From the NCBI RefSeq assembly GCF_000702005.1, contig NZ_JNKI01000008.1, positions 41,511 through 105,510 on the forward strand: 64,000 bases of DNA. Direction: 5' to 3'. Position numbers and translations under genes: made by a program. Within the stretch, counting starts at the first letter, position 1; each line of letters starts with the position of its first letter. The notes below the pieces were generated by a model that did no database searches, was not told where the DNA came from, and was given only the letters and a program-made list of their open reading frames with translations. The stretch is from Selenomonas sp. ND2010. GTDB lineage: Bacteria > Bacillota > Negativicutes > Selenomonadales > Selenomonadaceae. Positions 51,278 to 60,173 of the stretch are shown in pieces.

Positions 51278-52339
51278 TCACCAAACGAATTCTATACTAT
51301 TCAATAATTTGTCAAGCAAAGAAATGTCATAAGAATAATATGCACTCCTCCACAATAGTAATCCATAACATAATATAAACACGCTAAACAATATTACCTT
51401 TGACAAAAGAATAGCTCCTTTAGGAGTTCTTATTTTCTCAAAGTAATCGCCTGCATAACAAGAAAAAACAATCAAAACATTACGTATATATCTGTACAAA
51501 TCAAAGTGAAAAATTAGCATCGGAATAAATATAAACGAAATTTTCAGTATACTGTATATTCCCGTTTCCCCATCCTCACTTATATTCAAAGCATCCAACC
51601 TTTCCCTATATTTATATATAATATAGATGACCAAAATTGTTAAGCCGGACATAAACATAAACGTTTCAACACTAACCGTTGTTTCTAAATATGATAACTC
51701 AACTATTTTTATATAGTACTGAAGGACAAATGCCAATAAGCAAGCACCAATCATCCCTACAATATATGCTAAAGAAAACATTTTCCCTTTCAAAAACTTC
51801 ATTAAATATATCAAATATGCTATCATTGTGTAATGAAATAAGCTTGCAACAACAATAGTAACAGCAAATTTAACAGCATTTTTATTCTGTGAATTTTCAG
51901 CATCTATTAAAAATCTAAATCCATAAACTGATACTGCTGCACCAATAAAATTCCTGATTTGAATACAATCCATTACAAATGGAAAAATCATATACATAGA
52001 CATAACGAAACCAACATTATTGGTAATTTTTTTCACTGTTGAAATCATTAATAACATGCAGCTAAAAAAAACCACTGCACGAAACATATTAAAGCTCATA
52101 TCCAAGTATTCACAAGTAAAAACCAGAAATTTATATAATGGTGCATATAACTGAAAATACTGATTAAACTCTCCACCGTATTTAACGCTCTCGTAAGTCC
52201 CAACATACCCCAAATAATCAGGATTATCTGTATTAAATATAAAAATGATACTACATATAATCATCTGTGCCGAAACAATCGTTTTTGATTTTGGCAACAG
52301 AAATCCAGCAATAACTATCAGAAAATATAATATCAACAT
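51278..52339 (-). CDS. EpsG-type polysaccharide polymerase (Wzy)
   Basis: A 353-aa membrane protein with about 10-12 membrane segments and PDYLGYVGTYESVKYGGEFN, the EpsG family pattern. Expected to polymerise repeat units outside the membrane, with Wzx and Wzz. Start ATG at 52339 after AAAGGAA. Only 7 bases separate it from the flippase gene. Confidence 0.85.
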   Translation of the reverse strand: MLILYFLIVIAGFLLPKSKTIVSAQMIICSIIFIFNTDNPDYLGYVGTYESVKYGGEFNQYFQLYAPLYKFLVFTCEYLDMSFNMFRAVVFFSCMLLMISTVKKITNNVGFVMSMYMIFPFVMDCIQIRNFIGAAVSVYGFRFLIDAENSQNKNAVKFAVTIVVASLFHYTMIAYLIYLMKFLKGKMFSLAYIVGMIGACLLAFVLQYYIKIVELSYLETTVSVETFMFMSGLTILVIYIIYKYRERLDALNISEDGETGIYSILKISFIFIPMLIFHFDLYRYIRNVLIVFSCYAGDYFEKIRTPKGAILLSKVILFSVFILCYGLLLWRSAYYSYDISLLDKLLNSIEFVW

Positions 52340-52419
52340 CAATCTATTTCCTTTTCTTGGATAAAGTTGTTATAATACTACATTAACAAACAACAAACAC
52401 AAAATTATAACTACAATTA

Positions 52420-53271
52420 TTATCTTTTTTTATAAAACAACCTCCATATGATTTTTCTCAAAATTTTAACAATATATCTCATAAAAAGTGATTCATGTAT
52501 ATACTCTTTAAGATAATATTCCTCACTTTTCATCAAGCATGTATATGAAAAATCACTCATAGCACCAATAGACGATGATTCCATATGCATTATGCTAGCA
52601 TCTGGTATAATACATGCCGCAATATTCTCGTTCTCCAATCTACATCCTAATATGTATTCTTCTTCATACAAAAAAGTATTTTCATCAAACGGAAAAACCT
52701 TTTCGTAGCATTTTTTTGTAATATAAAAAAAACATCCACTTACACTGAATACACGCAACGACCTATCAGGGATATCATATTTAATAAATGAATCTTGGAA
52801 CTTTGTCAAAAACACTCGTAACGGTGTCTTTAACATCATATTTTTTACTTTACCCATTGCGTTCAATCTCGATAGCATGTAAATAGGCTGAAAATTCTTG
52901 TTTTTATCATATATGAGAGGACCCACAATACCAACATCTAATATATTCTCAGTATATTTCACCATTTTGGTTATACAATCATTCAACAACACTACATCGC
53001 TATTCGTAATAATAAATCCACTACACCCATCATTATAGGCCTTGCGTAATCCTAAATTATTACCAGCTGCATATCCCAAATTTGCATCACTATATATTAA
53101 TTCCACATTATAATCACATAAATATTTCAAGCACTCATTTCCCGGTTTGATATCAGAACAGTTATCAACCAAATAAATCTTATATGGAACAGTAGTCAGC
53201 GAAACAATCGACTCAATACACTTTATAGAATCATTCCAAGTATTATAATTCAAAATCACTATTCCGACCAT
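52420..53271 (-). CDS. Family 2 glycosyltransferase (rhamnosyltransferase-like)
   Basis: A 283-aa GT-A glycosyltransferase. VGIVILNYNTWNDSIKCIESI is the GT2 start; TNSDVVL holds the DXD-like motif (SDV), and the C-terminal amphipathic helices suit membrane association. Most similar in type to rhamnosyltransferases with NGGYAAGNN (here LGYAAGNNLGLRKA). Part of the repeat-unit assembly set; donor not certain. Confidence 0.85.
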   Translation of the reverse strand: MVGIVILNYNTWNDSIKCIESIVSLTTVPYKIYLVDNCSDIKPGNECLKYLCDYNVELIYSDANLGYAAGNNLGLRKAYNDGCSGFIITNSDVVLLNDCITKMVKYTENILDVGIVGPLIYDKNKNFQPIYMLSRLNAMGKVKNMMLKTPLRVFLTKFQDSFIKYDIPDRSLRVFSVSGCFFYITKKCYEKVFPFDENTFLYEEEYILGCRLENENIAACIIPDASIMHMESSSIGAMSDFSYTCLMKSEEYYLKEYIHESLFMRYIVKILRKIIWRLFYKKR

Positions 53272-53276
53272 ATCAA

Positions 53277-54041
53277 TTATCCCTTACATGATAAGTTGTT
53301 AAACATTTTATAATTTTTTAAATACCAATTATATGTTTGTTTCAGCTTTAAATAAAAATCATCTTTCCTATCAATCTGTGGAAATGTATTATTTTTTAAT
53401 GTTTGCATATAATAAGCCAGCTCACCTAACCCAACCAAATAGCAATCATCAAACTCTATATAATCAGCACTTTTTTGTTTTTTATCTAAAACTATATCCG
53501 TAACTTCATCGAGCACATCTTCAACAAATGCAAAGTTTATCATAGTCCCTGAATCATTAATAGTAATTGGCATTCCCATTATAGTGTTGTAACAAAAAGT
53601 CGATATAACGCTTGTATAATTAGGTTTACTCATTTTACCAAACAAGTTAGGGAATCTAAATATATATATATTTAGATCATTCTTCACACCATAGGAGATC
53701 AAATTCGATTCCTCTGATCTTTTCGAAATCCCATATGGATTATTATCCTTGGCTTGAATTGATGATGCAAACATAATAGGACATTTATTTTCATTCTTTG
53801 CGAGGCAATCAATCAAACGATTAGTGAGCTCAATATTATCATCATAACCATTTCTTGCTTTAGGCCTAACAGCAGCTGCTAAATGAAAAACCACATCCGC
53901 TTGATTACAAAATAGATTTAAATCGTCAAATGAATTTTTTCGATTATATAACAACAATTCATCTACACTATGTTTTCGTTTTAAGGTATTAATTAAATTT
54001 TTTCCAACGAATCCATCATATCCAGTAATAAGTACCTTCAT
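53277..54041 (-). CDS. CapF/FnlB-like reductase lacking the cupin domain
   Basis: A 254-aa SDR with TGYDGFVGKNL (NADP site), ASSIQAKDNNPYGISKRSEE (catalytic YGISK) and LPNLFGKM..PNYTS. This is the N-terminal reductase of CapF/WbjC, which acts in UDP-L-FucNAc synthesis. The usual C-terminal cupin domain (total about 370 aa) is absent: the protein ends just after YNWYLKNYKMFN. Either a genuine short form or a truncated gene. It follows the CapE-like gene directly. Confidence 0.78.
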   Translation of the reverse strand: MKVLITGYDGFVGKNLINTLKRKHSVDELLLYNRKNSFDDLNLFCNQADVVFHLAAAVRPKARNGYDDNIELTNRLIDCLAKNENKCPIMFASSIQAKDNNPYGISKRSEESNLISYGVKNDLNIYIFRFPNLFGKMSKPNYTSVISTFCYNTIMGMPITINDSGTMINFAFVEDVLDEVTDIVLDKKQKSADYIEFDDCYLVGLGELAYYMQTLKNNTFPQIDRKDDFYLKLKQTYNWYLKNYKMFNNLSCKG

Positions 54042-54050
54042 AAGCGCCTC

Positions 54051-55103
54051 TTAACTTTTATGCTTCCAACATTTAACCTCATCTTTAATCTCATCTAAGG
54101 TCAATAATTTTTCCATTGTCTCTTCTACAGTAAGCAATCTAGTATTATTACTATTAAACTGAATTAGGCCACTCCTTTCTGTACCACTATCAATGTACTT
54201 ATCATAATTTAAATCCCTTTTATCACATGGCACACGATAAAAATCTCCCATATCAATAGCTCTAAAGCATTCTTCATCGGTCAATAATGTTTCGTAATTT
54301 TTTTCACCATGTCGTATCCCTATGATTTTATTGGGAATATCATACGAAAAAATTGCTTTTAAAGCATCAGCCAACACCCCAATACTCGTTGCAGGCGCTT
54401 TTTGCACCAATATATCTCCATTCTCACCATTTTCGAAAGCAAACAAAACCAAATCAACCGCTTCATCTAATGACATTATGAATCGAGTCATATCTTTGTT
54501 TGTTAATGTCAACGGTGCTCCTTTTTTCATTTGACTAACCCACAGTGGTAAAACGCTACCACGACTATACATTACATTTCCATATCTTGTACAACAAATT
54601 TTAGTAGTATTAGTTGTTCTGCTTTTGGCCACAATCACTTTTTCCATCATAGCTTTTGACGTTCCCATTGCATTAACAGGATATGCTGCTTTATCCGTAG
54701 AAAGGCATATAACGCGTTTAACCTTCTCTTCAATAGCAGCAGTTAAGACATTTTCTGTTCCTAATACATTTGTTTTTACAGCTTCAATAGGAAAAAATTC
54801 ACACGATGGAACTTGTTTTAATGCCGCTGCATGAAAAATATAGTCCACACCATGCATGGCATTGCGAACCGAATCAATATCTTTAACATCGCCTATATAA
54901 TATCGGATTTTATCACACGTATCAGGTCTTTTGGCTTCATATTTATGCCTCATATCATCTTGTTTAAGTTCATCCCGCGAAAAAATCCTAATTTGTTTTA
55001 TGTCAGTATCCAAAAACCGTTTAAGAACTGCATTACCAAAGCTACCAGTTCCACCTGTAATAAGCAAAATTTTATCTTTAAATATACTACTCATTAACAT
55101 CAC
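54051..55103 (-). CDS. CapE/FnlA-like UDP-GlcNAc 4,6-dehydratase/epimerase
   Basis: A 350-aa SDR dehydratase: ITGGTGSFGNAVLKRFLDT, AALKQVPSCEFFPIEAVKTNV, STDKAAYPVNAMGTSKAMMEK. This matches FnlA/WbjB/CapE, the first step from UDP-GlcNAc towards UDP-L-FucNAc. It overlaps the previous gene by 4 bases. CapG, the third enzyme, is not seen in the window, so the final sugar is open. Confidence 0.88.
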   Translation of the reverse strand: MMLMSSIFKDKILLITGGTGSFGNAVLKRFLDTDIKQIRIFSRDELKQDDMRHKYEAKRPDTCDKIRYYIGDVKDIDSVRNAMHGVDYIFHAAALKQVPSCEFFPIEAVKTNVLGTENVLTAAIEEKVKRVICLSTDKAAYPVNAMGTSKAMMEKVIVAKSRTTNTTKICCTRYGNVMYSRGSVLPLWVSQMKKGAPLTLTNKDMTRFIMSLDEAVDLVLFAFENGENGDILVQKAPATSIGVLADALKAIFSYDIPNKIIGIRHGEKNYETLLTDEECFRAIDMGDFYRVPCDKRDLNYDKYIDSGTERSGLIQFNSNNTRLLTVEETMEKLLTLDEIKDEVKCWKHKS

Positions 55104-55900
55104 CCTAAATAACTAATACCTAATTTTGATAAAATCCTCTTGGCAAATTCTTTTTCTTTATTATTTAATTTATGGCTAATATTTACAGCACAATTAAATT
55201 TAAACTCTTTCCACTTTGATAGTATTGGTCTATTTCCTAAGCTTATATTTATTCCTTTGTCTTTATAAAACATAATTGTAGATGGTATCCAGTTTCCTCT
55301 TAGAACACCATTCTTATAACCAAGAATATCTCGCGTATCATAATACGCACCTTTTATCTCTTCACCATTGCCATCTTTATATTTCATTTTAAAATATCGT
55401 TCAAAATCCCAAGGACTTTTTCCATTAATTTTTTCCATTACTGTTATAAGTTTCACTCTATTCCATATAGCCGGTTGTAAACTTATTGGATAATTAAGGC
55501 TATTGCATACAGGTACAACATCACCGCCATTAACTCCCCTTTTTAATGATAGTTGATAATACCAAGCATCATTATTTTTCATAAACTCAATTATATCCTC
55601 ATAGTTCTGATTATCCTGTTTTTTGCTTAGATAATAATCCTCCAACATAAACAAGACATAATCACTTTCAATTTTTTTCAATGATTCTATAGATCTATGA
55701 AACCAATTAATTTCTTCCCCCGTATTTATAACCAAAGGTTTTCTTTCCGGATTATGAATACTGCTATAATCAAAAGAAAGATTATTATTAATAAGAAAAA
55801 CAGGATAAGCACAATCATCCCAATACGAATAAAAAATATCAAAAAACGGTTTCCATAAATCAAATGCGCCATCGTATGAACTAACATATATAGAAAACAT
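55100..55900 (-). CDS. Putative glycosyltransferase
   Basis: A 266-aa soluble protein. IYVSSYDGAFDLWKPFFDIFYSYW at the start and ESDYVLFMLEDYYLSKK, with a DYYLS acidic motif at a GT-A DXD position, suggest a polysaccharide glycosyltransferase; a C-terminal basic tail may contact membrane. Overlaps capE by 4 bases. Family not firmly recognised. Confidence 0.6.
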   Translation of the reverse strand: MFSIYVSSYDGAFDLWKPFFDIFYSYWDDCAYPVFLINNNLSFDYSSIHNPERKPLVINTGEEINWFHRSIESLKKIESDYVLFMLEDYYLSKKQDNQNYEDIIEFMKNNDAWYYQLSLKRGVNGGDVVPVCNSLNYPISLQPAIWNRVKLITVMEKINGKSPWDFERYFKMKYKDGNGEEIKGAYYDTRDILGYKNGVLRGNWIPSTIMFYKDKGINISLGNRPILSKWKEFKFNCAVNISHKLNNKEKEFAKRILSKLGISYLG

Positions 55901-56029
55901 TATTATCCCCTCAATTCATTTTATTTCAATCTATATATTTTTATAACTGCCACGTATATTTTACAACTACCATTTATTGCTAGAAATGGAATCATTTCTC
56001 AATCTACATTTTGTTCTAGAATCTTATTG

Positions 56030-56199
56030 TTTGTAGTTATCTACTATTTCTTTGGTATTATCCGATAAGCAATCACCAACAATTATCATTCCTTACTTGG
56101 AATATTTTGATTTCGTACTGCTTCAATAGTTTCTTTTATATATTTACCGCAATTGTGTGTCGGCGTTATAATCGATACCATCCCTTCTTTACGATTCAT
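56030..56199 (-). pseudogene. Truncated GT2 glycosyltransferase remnant
   Basis: The ATG overlaps the upstream GT2 stop (ATGA). VSIITPTHNCGKYIKETIEAV is a GT2 N-terminus; after NIPSKE a frameshift gives two stops, then another frame continues IIVGDCLSDNTKEIVDNYKQ and stops. The rest is gone up to the next gene. A decayed gene of the cluster; 55901-56029 is AT-rich without a gene. Confidence 0.7.
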
Positions 56200-57359
56200 C
56201 TAGTACTCTCTGCCTTTTCCCACACTGGTTTCGATTTCCCTGTTACACAATTAATAACACCTTTCCACTGTGCTATAACTGTCATGCAATAATATGTAAC
56301 AATCTTCACAAATTTATTACTACTTCTTGTAATCCAACCTAGTGTTGCTATCGCATAAAAAATAAGCTGAAATCCAAATATTATCTTCCAAAGCCAACCT
56401 CCCCAAATCGACAGTGGAATATTTATTATAAAAACTAATAAATGCATAAACCAAAGTGAGTAGCGACAAGTTCGATGGCCAAAATAAAAGTACGAAAACC
56501 ATCGATATTCCAACACATTAAACACCCGTATATCTGGACAAATTCCTCTCAAAATAGTTCTATTCATTCGAACTTTTCGTTTAAACTCATCCTCGTTAAC
56601 TTCACCAGCTTTTTCGTAAGCTATTGCATTTGGATTGTAAATCGCCCTCTTCTTCTTCAACGCATAGACAATGGGAAAATAAGAATCATGACATTCTATG
56701 GACGGTATCTTTTCATAATTACTATTTCTTACGGCATAAATTGCCCCATTACCAGCTGTGATAGTCTGAAATTTACTCTCGATACTCCTACACATCAAGT
56801 CAAGCTTCCAATAAAAGCCTTCTAAGTTTGCTGTTTGATTCTCTTCTGTGTTTATATATCTAAGTTGTCCCGATACATAAGCAATATCTTGATCTGTAAA
56901 GTATGATACCAACTCCCTAACTGCACTCGACTCAAAAATAGCATTTGCATCAGTCATTACAAGTATTTCTGTATCACATAGTTTCTGTGCTTCATCTTGT
57001 GCATTTGTCTTTCCATAATGATTTATCGACTTGTGTATTCGAATGCGACGCTCTGAATGGGTTGCAATAAATTCTTCAACAATTTCATTTGTTTTATCTG
57101 TCGAAAAGTCAGAGGCAATCAAAAATTCCAACTTTTCTGTAGGATAATCTATATCTAACAAATTTTGTAACTTTTCAGCAATAACCCTCTCTTCGTCGTG
57201 AGCAACAACCATTATGGTAACCGTTGGCTCAAGCGTATCATCCTTTTTATTATCTTTTCTAAAAATTTTATTTAAAACTATCAATGATACAGGATATCCA
57301 ACCATCGCCCAAAAGATAACTAATATTGATATCAACCAAATAAATTTTAGCGCTAACAT
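56196..57359 (-). CDS. Membrane glycosyltransferase, BcsA/hyaluronan-type GT2
   Basis: A 387-aa GT2 with one N-terminal and about three C-terminal membrane segments. VTIMVVAHDEERVIAEKL start, ASDFSTDKTNE and MTDANAIF (DXD-like) in the catalytic domain, and YVSGQLRY. Processive-like topology, but it lacks an obvious QXXRW, having KVRMNRTILRG. It may add an initiating or side sugar. Confidence 0.82.
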   Translation of the reverse strand: MLALKFIWLISILVIFWAMVGYPVSLIVLNKIFRKDNKKDDTLEPTVTIMVVAHDEERVIAEKLQNLLDIDYPTEKLEFLIASDFSTDKTNEIVEEFIATHSERRIRIHKSINHYGKTNAQDEAQKLCDTEILVMTDANAIFESSAVRELVSYFTDQDIAYVSGQLRYINTEENQTANLEGFYWKLDLMCRSIESKFQTITAGNGAIYAVRNSNYEKIPSIECHDSYFPIVYALKKKRAIYNPNAIAYEKAGEVNEDEFKRKVRMNRTILRGICPDIRVFNVLEYRWFSYFYFGHRTCRYSLWFMHLLVFIINIPLSIWGGWLWKIIFGFQLIFYAIATLGWITRSSNKFVKIVTYYCMTVIAQWKGVINCVTGKSKPVWEKAESTR

Positions 57360-57382
57360 TCAATTTTCCTTCCGACCAACAA

Positions 57383-58348
57383 TCAGGCTTTATCAATAAT
57401 TTTCAAATCACTGTACTTCATCATAACAATTCCTTCATCATATCCACCTATCCCCTTACAATTTGAAACACCTCTTAAATTATTTAAAATCATTATCATA
57501 TGGTCAATTCCAGACTCATATGCATGTGGATAACCACCTCCGAATCTAGGATTCACTTCACTGATATAATATTCTCCGTCTATTTCAAAAATATCAATAT
57601 CAATTTGTCCCCTATATCCAACTTCTAAAACAAATTTCTCAATTAGCTCAAATAATTTTTCGTCCTTAAAACTAACCGCTTTATCAGTTTCACCAGCACG
57701 CATTTTAAGTTTCTTCTTGGCAAAAATTGAAACAACTTCACCAGATATCAAATCAATGTATACATCTGCACCAATTTCTTGCCCATTCAAAAACTCCTGA
57801 ATCATTAAATCATCTTCATGCGCAAATAATATATCAACAGTTTCCTTATCATAGACTTTCGATATGCTAATCGACGCTGAACCACGATATGGTTTTACAA
57901 ATACCGGATAAGAAACCTCACCATTTTCAATTGCTTTATAAAAATCATTTTTATCCATCCAAGACCTTGCGCAATTGTACCCGTGAGATTGTAACCACTC
58001 ATACATCTTCATTTTATCCAAGGCCATCTCGCAAAGCTCATAAGAACTGCCTATGATTGTTACCCCCATCTCTCTAAATCGCTTTTCATTGGCCGCAAGA
58101 AGACTTAATTCTGGATCAATAAGGCTTAAAACTCCATTAATCTGTTCTTTATCACAGATATCCAAGATCTTTTCTATATATCCTTCTTCACTTATTAATG
58201 GCACGATATAGTATTTATCAGCCTCATAGATAGCCGGAGCAAGTTTGCTTGCGTCTGCAGCAACCACCGTTCCAATTCCATCAAATGTTCTTTTAAAATA
58301 CTGGACAATTTTACTTCTTGTTCCAGCAGATAAAATCAGTATATTCAT
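57383..58348 (-). CDS. ATP-grasp carboxylate-amine ligase
   Basis: A 321-aa ATP-grasp enzyme (PylC/carbamoyl-phosphate synthase type): pre-ATP domain (1-95), ATP-grasp loop with FVKPYRGSASISISKVYD and metal-binding EVNPRFGGGYPHAYESG. It joins a carboxylate to an amine. Its ATG overlaps the decarboxylase stop by 4 bases, so the two act together. In a polysaccharide locus it could attach an amino acid to the amino sugar. Confidence 0.8.
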   Translation of the reverse strand: MNILILSAGTRSKIVQYFKRTFDGIGTVVAADASKLAPAIYEADKYYIVPLISEEGYIEKILDICDKEQINGVLSLIDPELSLLAANEKRFREMGVTIIGSSYELCEMALDKMKMYEWLQSHGYNCARSWMDKNDFYKAIENGEVSYPVFVKPYRGSASISISKVYDKETVDILFAHEDDLMIQEFLNGQEIGADVYIDLISGEVVSIFAKKKLKMRAGETDKAVSFKDEKLFELIEKFVLEVGYRGQIDIDIFEIDGEYYISEVNPRFGGGYPHAYESGIDHMIMILNNLRGVSNCKGIGGYDEGIVMMKYSDLKIIDKA

Positions 58349-59544
58349 TCGGCGATACTCCCACTCTTGTAATTACTATCAGTCCATCTGTTACGAACTT
58401 TGTTGATTAACGCTCCATCTTTAACATACACATCCGGATACCATTTTATAAACAAAGGAGCTAGGCACATGGTATATGCTCCTACCTTGTGATAGACGAT
58501 CTGATCACCAGGCTGAAGTTCCAAACCATCGTTCAATTCAAATAATCTGTCATGCTCCATACATGTAAAACCAGATACAATCTGCCGAGTATTATTTTTT
58601 CTATTTTCATTCTGCATAATAAGATCGTAGAAATATTCACTTTTCGTCATCAATGGATCTATCTGTGTTCTACTTCCATCAGTAATTACAAATGTATTTC
58701 TCATAGTTTTTTTTACATCAACAACTGATGTAATATAATCAACCGCTGAGCCAATCAAGGCCATACCTGGCTCAACAATCAATACTGTATTATCAGAATC
58801 AAACTGTTCAGCGAGAATGCCTGCAACCATATTAAAGTACTCAGGAAACTGAGGTTTCGTTTCAAGTCCTCCAAAGAAACCTCCACCGATGTCTATATAC
58901 GACAAGCTCAAATCATACTTTCCAGTTATCTCTACTGCCACTTTTGCAATAGATTCATATATATCAGGCATCCTTGTTTTAGAACTTTTGTGTAAGTGAA
59001 GTCCCGTCACATGAATTCCCTTATTTTCAATCTTATCTATTGCCCGTTGAAGCTCACCATTTTCATAGCAAAAACCGAAGCGTTCGCCATCTTCACCACA
59101 TTGAGTCTGACCAGGACAATACGCTTCGAGGTCAAAGTTAACTCTAATACCGACTTCATATTTTTCTCCCTGCACTCTGTCCTGATACGCGAGATCATCC
59201 AACCAATCAATTTCATATTCCGAATCGATATTCACAATTGCATGATTCCGTACTGCTTCAAGAAAACTTTTTTTACTTTTCGCTATACCGTTATAAATCA
59301 CATTTTTATTATCAATGCCAATTGACTTAGCCAGCTCATATTCATCATCAGAAACCACCTCTGCATAGCAGTTGTTTTTTTTGAAGTAGTTAATAACCCA
59401 TGGAAGTGAATTAGTTTTATATGAATACCCAATAATATAATTCGGCCATGCGTTCTGTAGAGCATCCTTAAGTTTCTGCAATCCAGAATCAAGACCTGTT
59501 TTGTCAATCAGAAAATAAGGGGTTTTTATGGATAATCCTGTCAT
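58345..59544 (-). CDS. PLP-dependent fold III decarboxylase (LysA-like)
   Basis: A 399-aa alanine-racemase-fold enzyme of the diaminopimelate/ornithine decarboxylase group: YSYKTNSLP carries the PLP lysine, HLHKSSK, DIGGGFFGG, VEPGMALIG and the C-terminal catalytic cysteine motif SGFTCMEHDRLF. It removes a carboxyl group from an amino acid (or racemises it). Overlap with the ATP-grasp gene and 4-base overlap with the sugar transferase gene place it in the cluster operon. Confidence 0.85.
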   Translation of the reverse strand: MTGLSIKTPYFLIDKTGLDSGLQKLKDALQNAWPNYIIGYSYKTNSLPWVINYFKKNNCYAEVVSDDEYELAKSIGIDNKNVIYNGIAKSKKSFLEAVRNHAIVNIDSEYEIDWLDDLAYQDRVQGEKYEVGIRVNFDLEAYCPGQTQCGEDGERFGFCYENGELQRAIDKIENKGIHVTGLHLHKSSKTRMPDIYESIAKVAVEITGKYDLSLSYIDIGGGFFGGLETKPQFPEYFNMVAGILAEQFDSDNTVLIVEPGMALIGSAVDYITSVVDVKKTMRNTFVITDGSRTQIDPLMTKSEYFYDLIMQNENRKNNTRQIVSGFTCMEHDRLFELNDGLELQPGDQIVYHKVGAYTMCLAPLFIKWYPDVYVKDGALINKVRNRWTDSNYKSGSIAE

Positions 59545-60164
59545 ATACTTACCTTTACCTTTCTTTCCTCATCAAGATAAGGCTCCACTGTTAATGTATC
59601 TGTAGCAATATCTTCTTTCGCGAACACTTTTTTGATTGTCTTAAAAATAATTTGAACATCCCCCATAAAGGTAATATTATTTACATACTCAACATCCATT
59701 GCAAGCCGTTGATCCCACTTTACAAGGTTCCTTCCATTCACCTGTGCAAGCCCCGAAAGTCCTGGTCTTACATCGTGGCGATGTTTTTCTATTTCTGTAT
59801 AGTATGGAAGATACTGAACAAGCAAAGGTCTCGGACCAATAATGCTCATATCTCCTTTACAGATATTGAACAGTTCAGGGAGTTCGTCAAGACTTGTACT
59901 TCTCAGGAACTTACCATATCCGTTAAGTCTTACTTCATCGGGTAATAGGGTTCCGTCCTTATCCTTCGCATTCGTCATTGTTCTAAACTTTATAAGCTTG
60001 AACACCTTCTCACGCCGTCCAGGTCTTTCCTGAGTAAAGAAAGGATTGCCCTTCATCTTTATTCCGCCAATTATTGTAAGTGACATAAGCAATGGCGACA
60101 AAACCACTATTGCGCTCAACGAGAGAATAAAATCCATTATTCTCTTTATATATTTTGCGTACAT
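59541..60164 (-). CDS. PglC-like phosphoglycosyl transferase
   Basis: A 207-aa initiating sugar transferase: one reentrant/hydrophobic N-terminal helix (RIMDFILSLSAIVVLSP), FFTQERPGRREKVFKLIKFRTM, RSTSLDELPELFNI (catalytic DE pair), GPRPLL and RPGLSGLAQVNGRN. Small monotopic form moves an amino-sugar phosphate from UDP to undecaprenyl phosphate, starting each repeat unit. Confidence 0.95.
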   Translation of the reverse strand: MYAKYIKRIMDFILSLSAIVVLSPLLMSLTIIGGIKMKGNPFFTQERPGRREKVFKLIKFRTMTNAKDKDGTLLPDEVRLNGYGKFLRSTSLDELPELFNICKGDMSIIGPRPLLVQYLPYYTEIEKHRHDVRPGLSGLAQVNGRNLVKWDQRLAMDVEYVNNITFMGDVQIIFKTIKKVFAKEDIATDTLTVEPYLDEERKVKVSI

Positions 60165-60173
60165 GCTCTTCTC

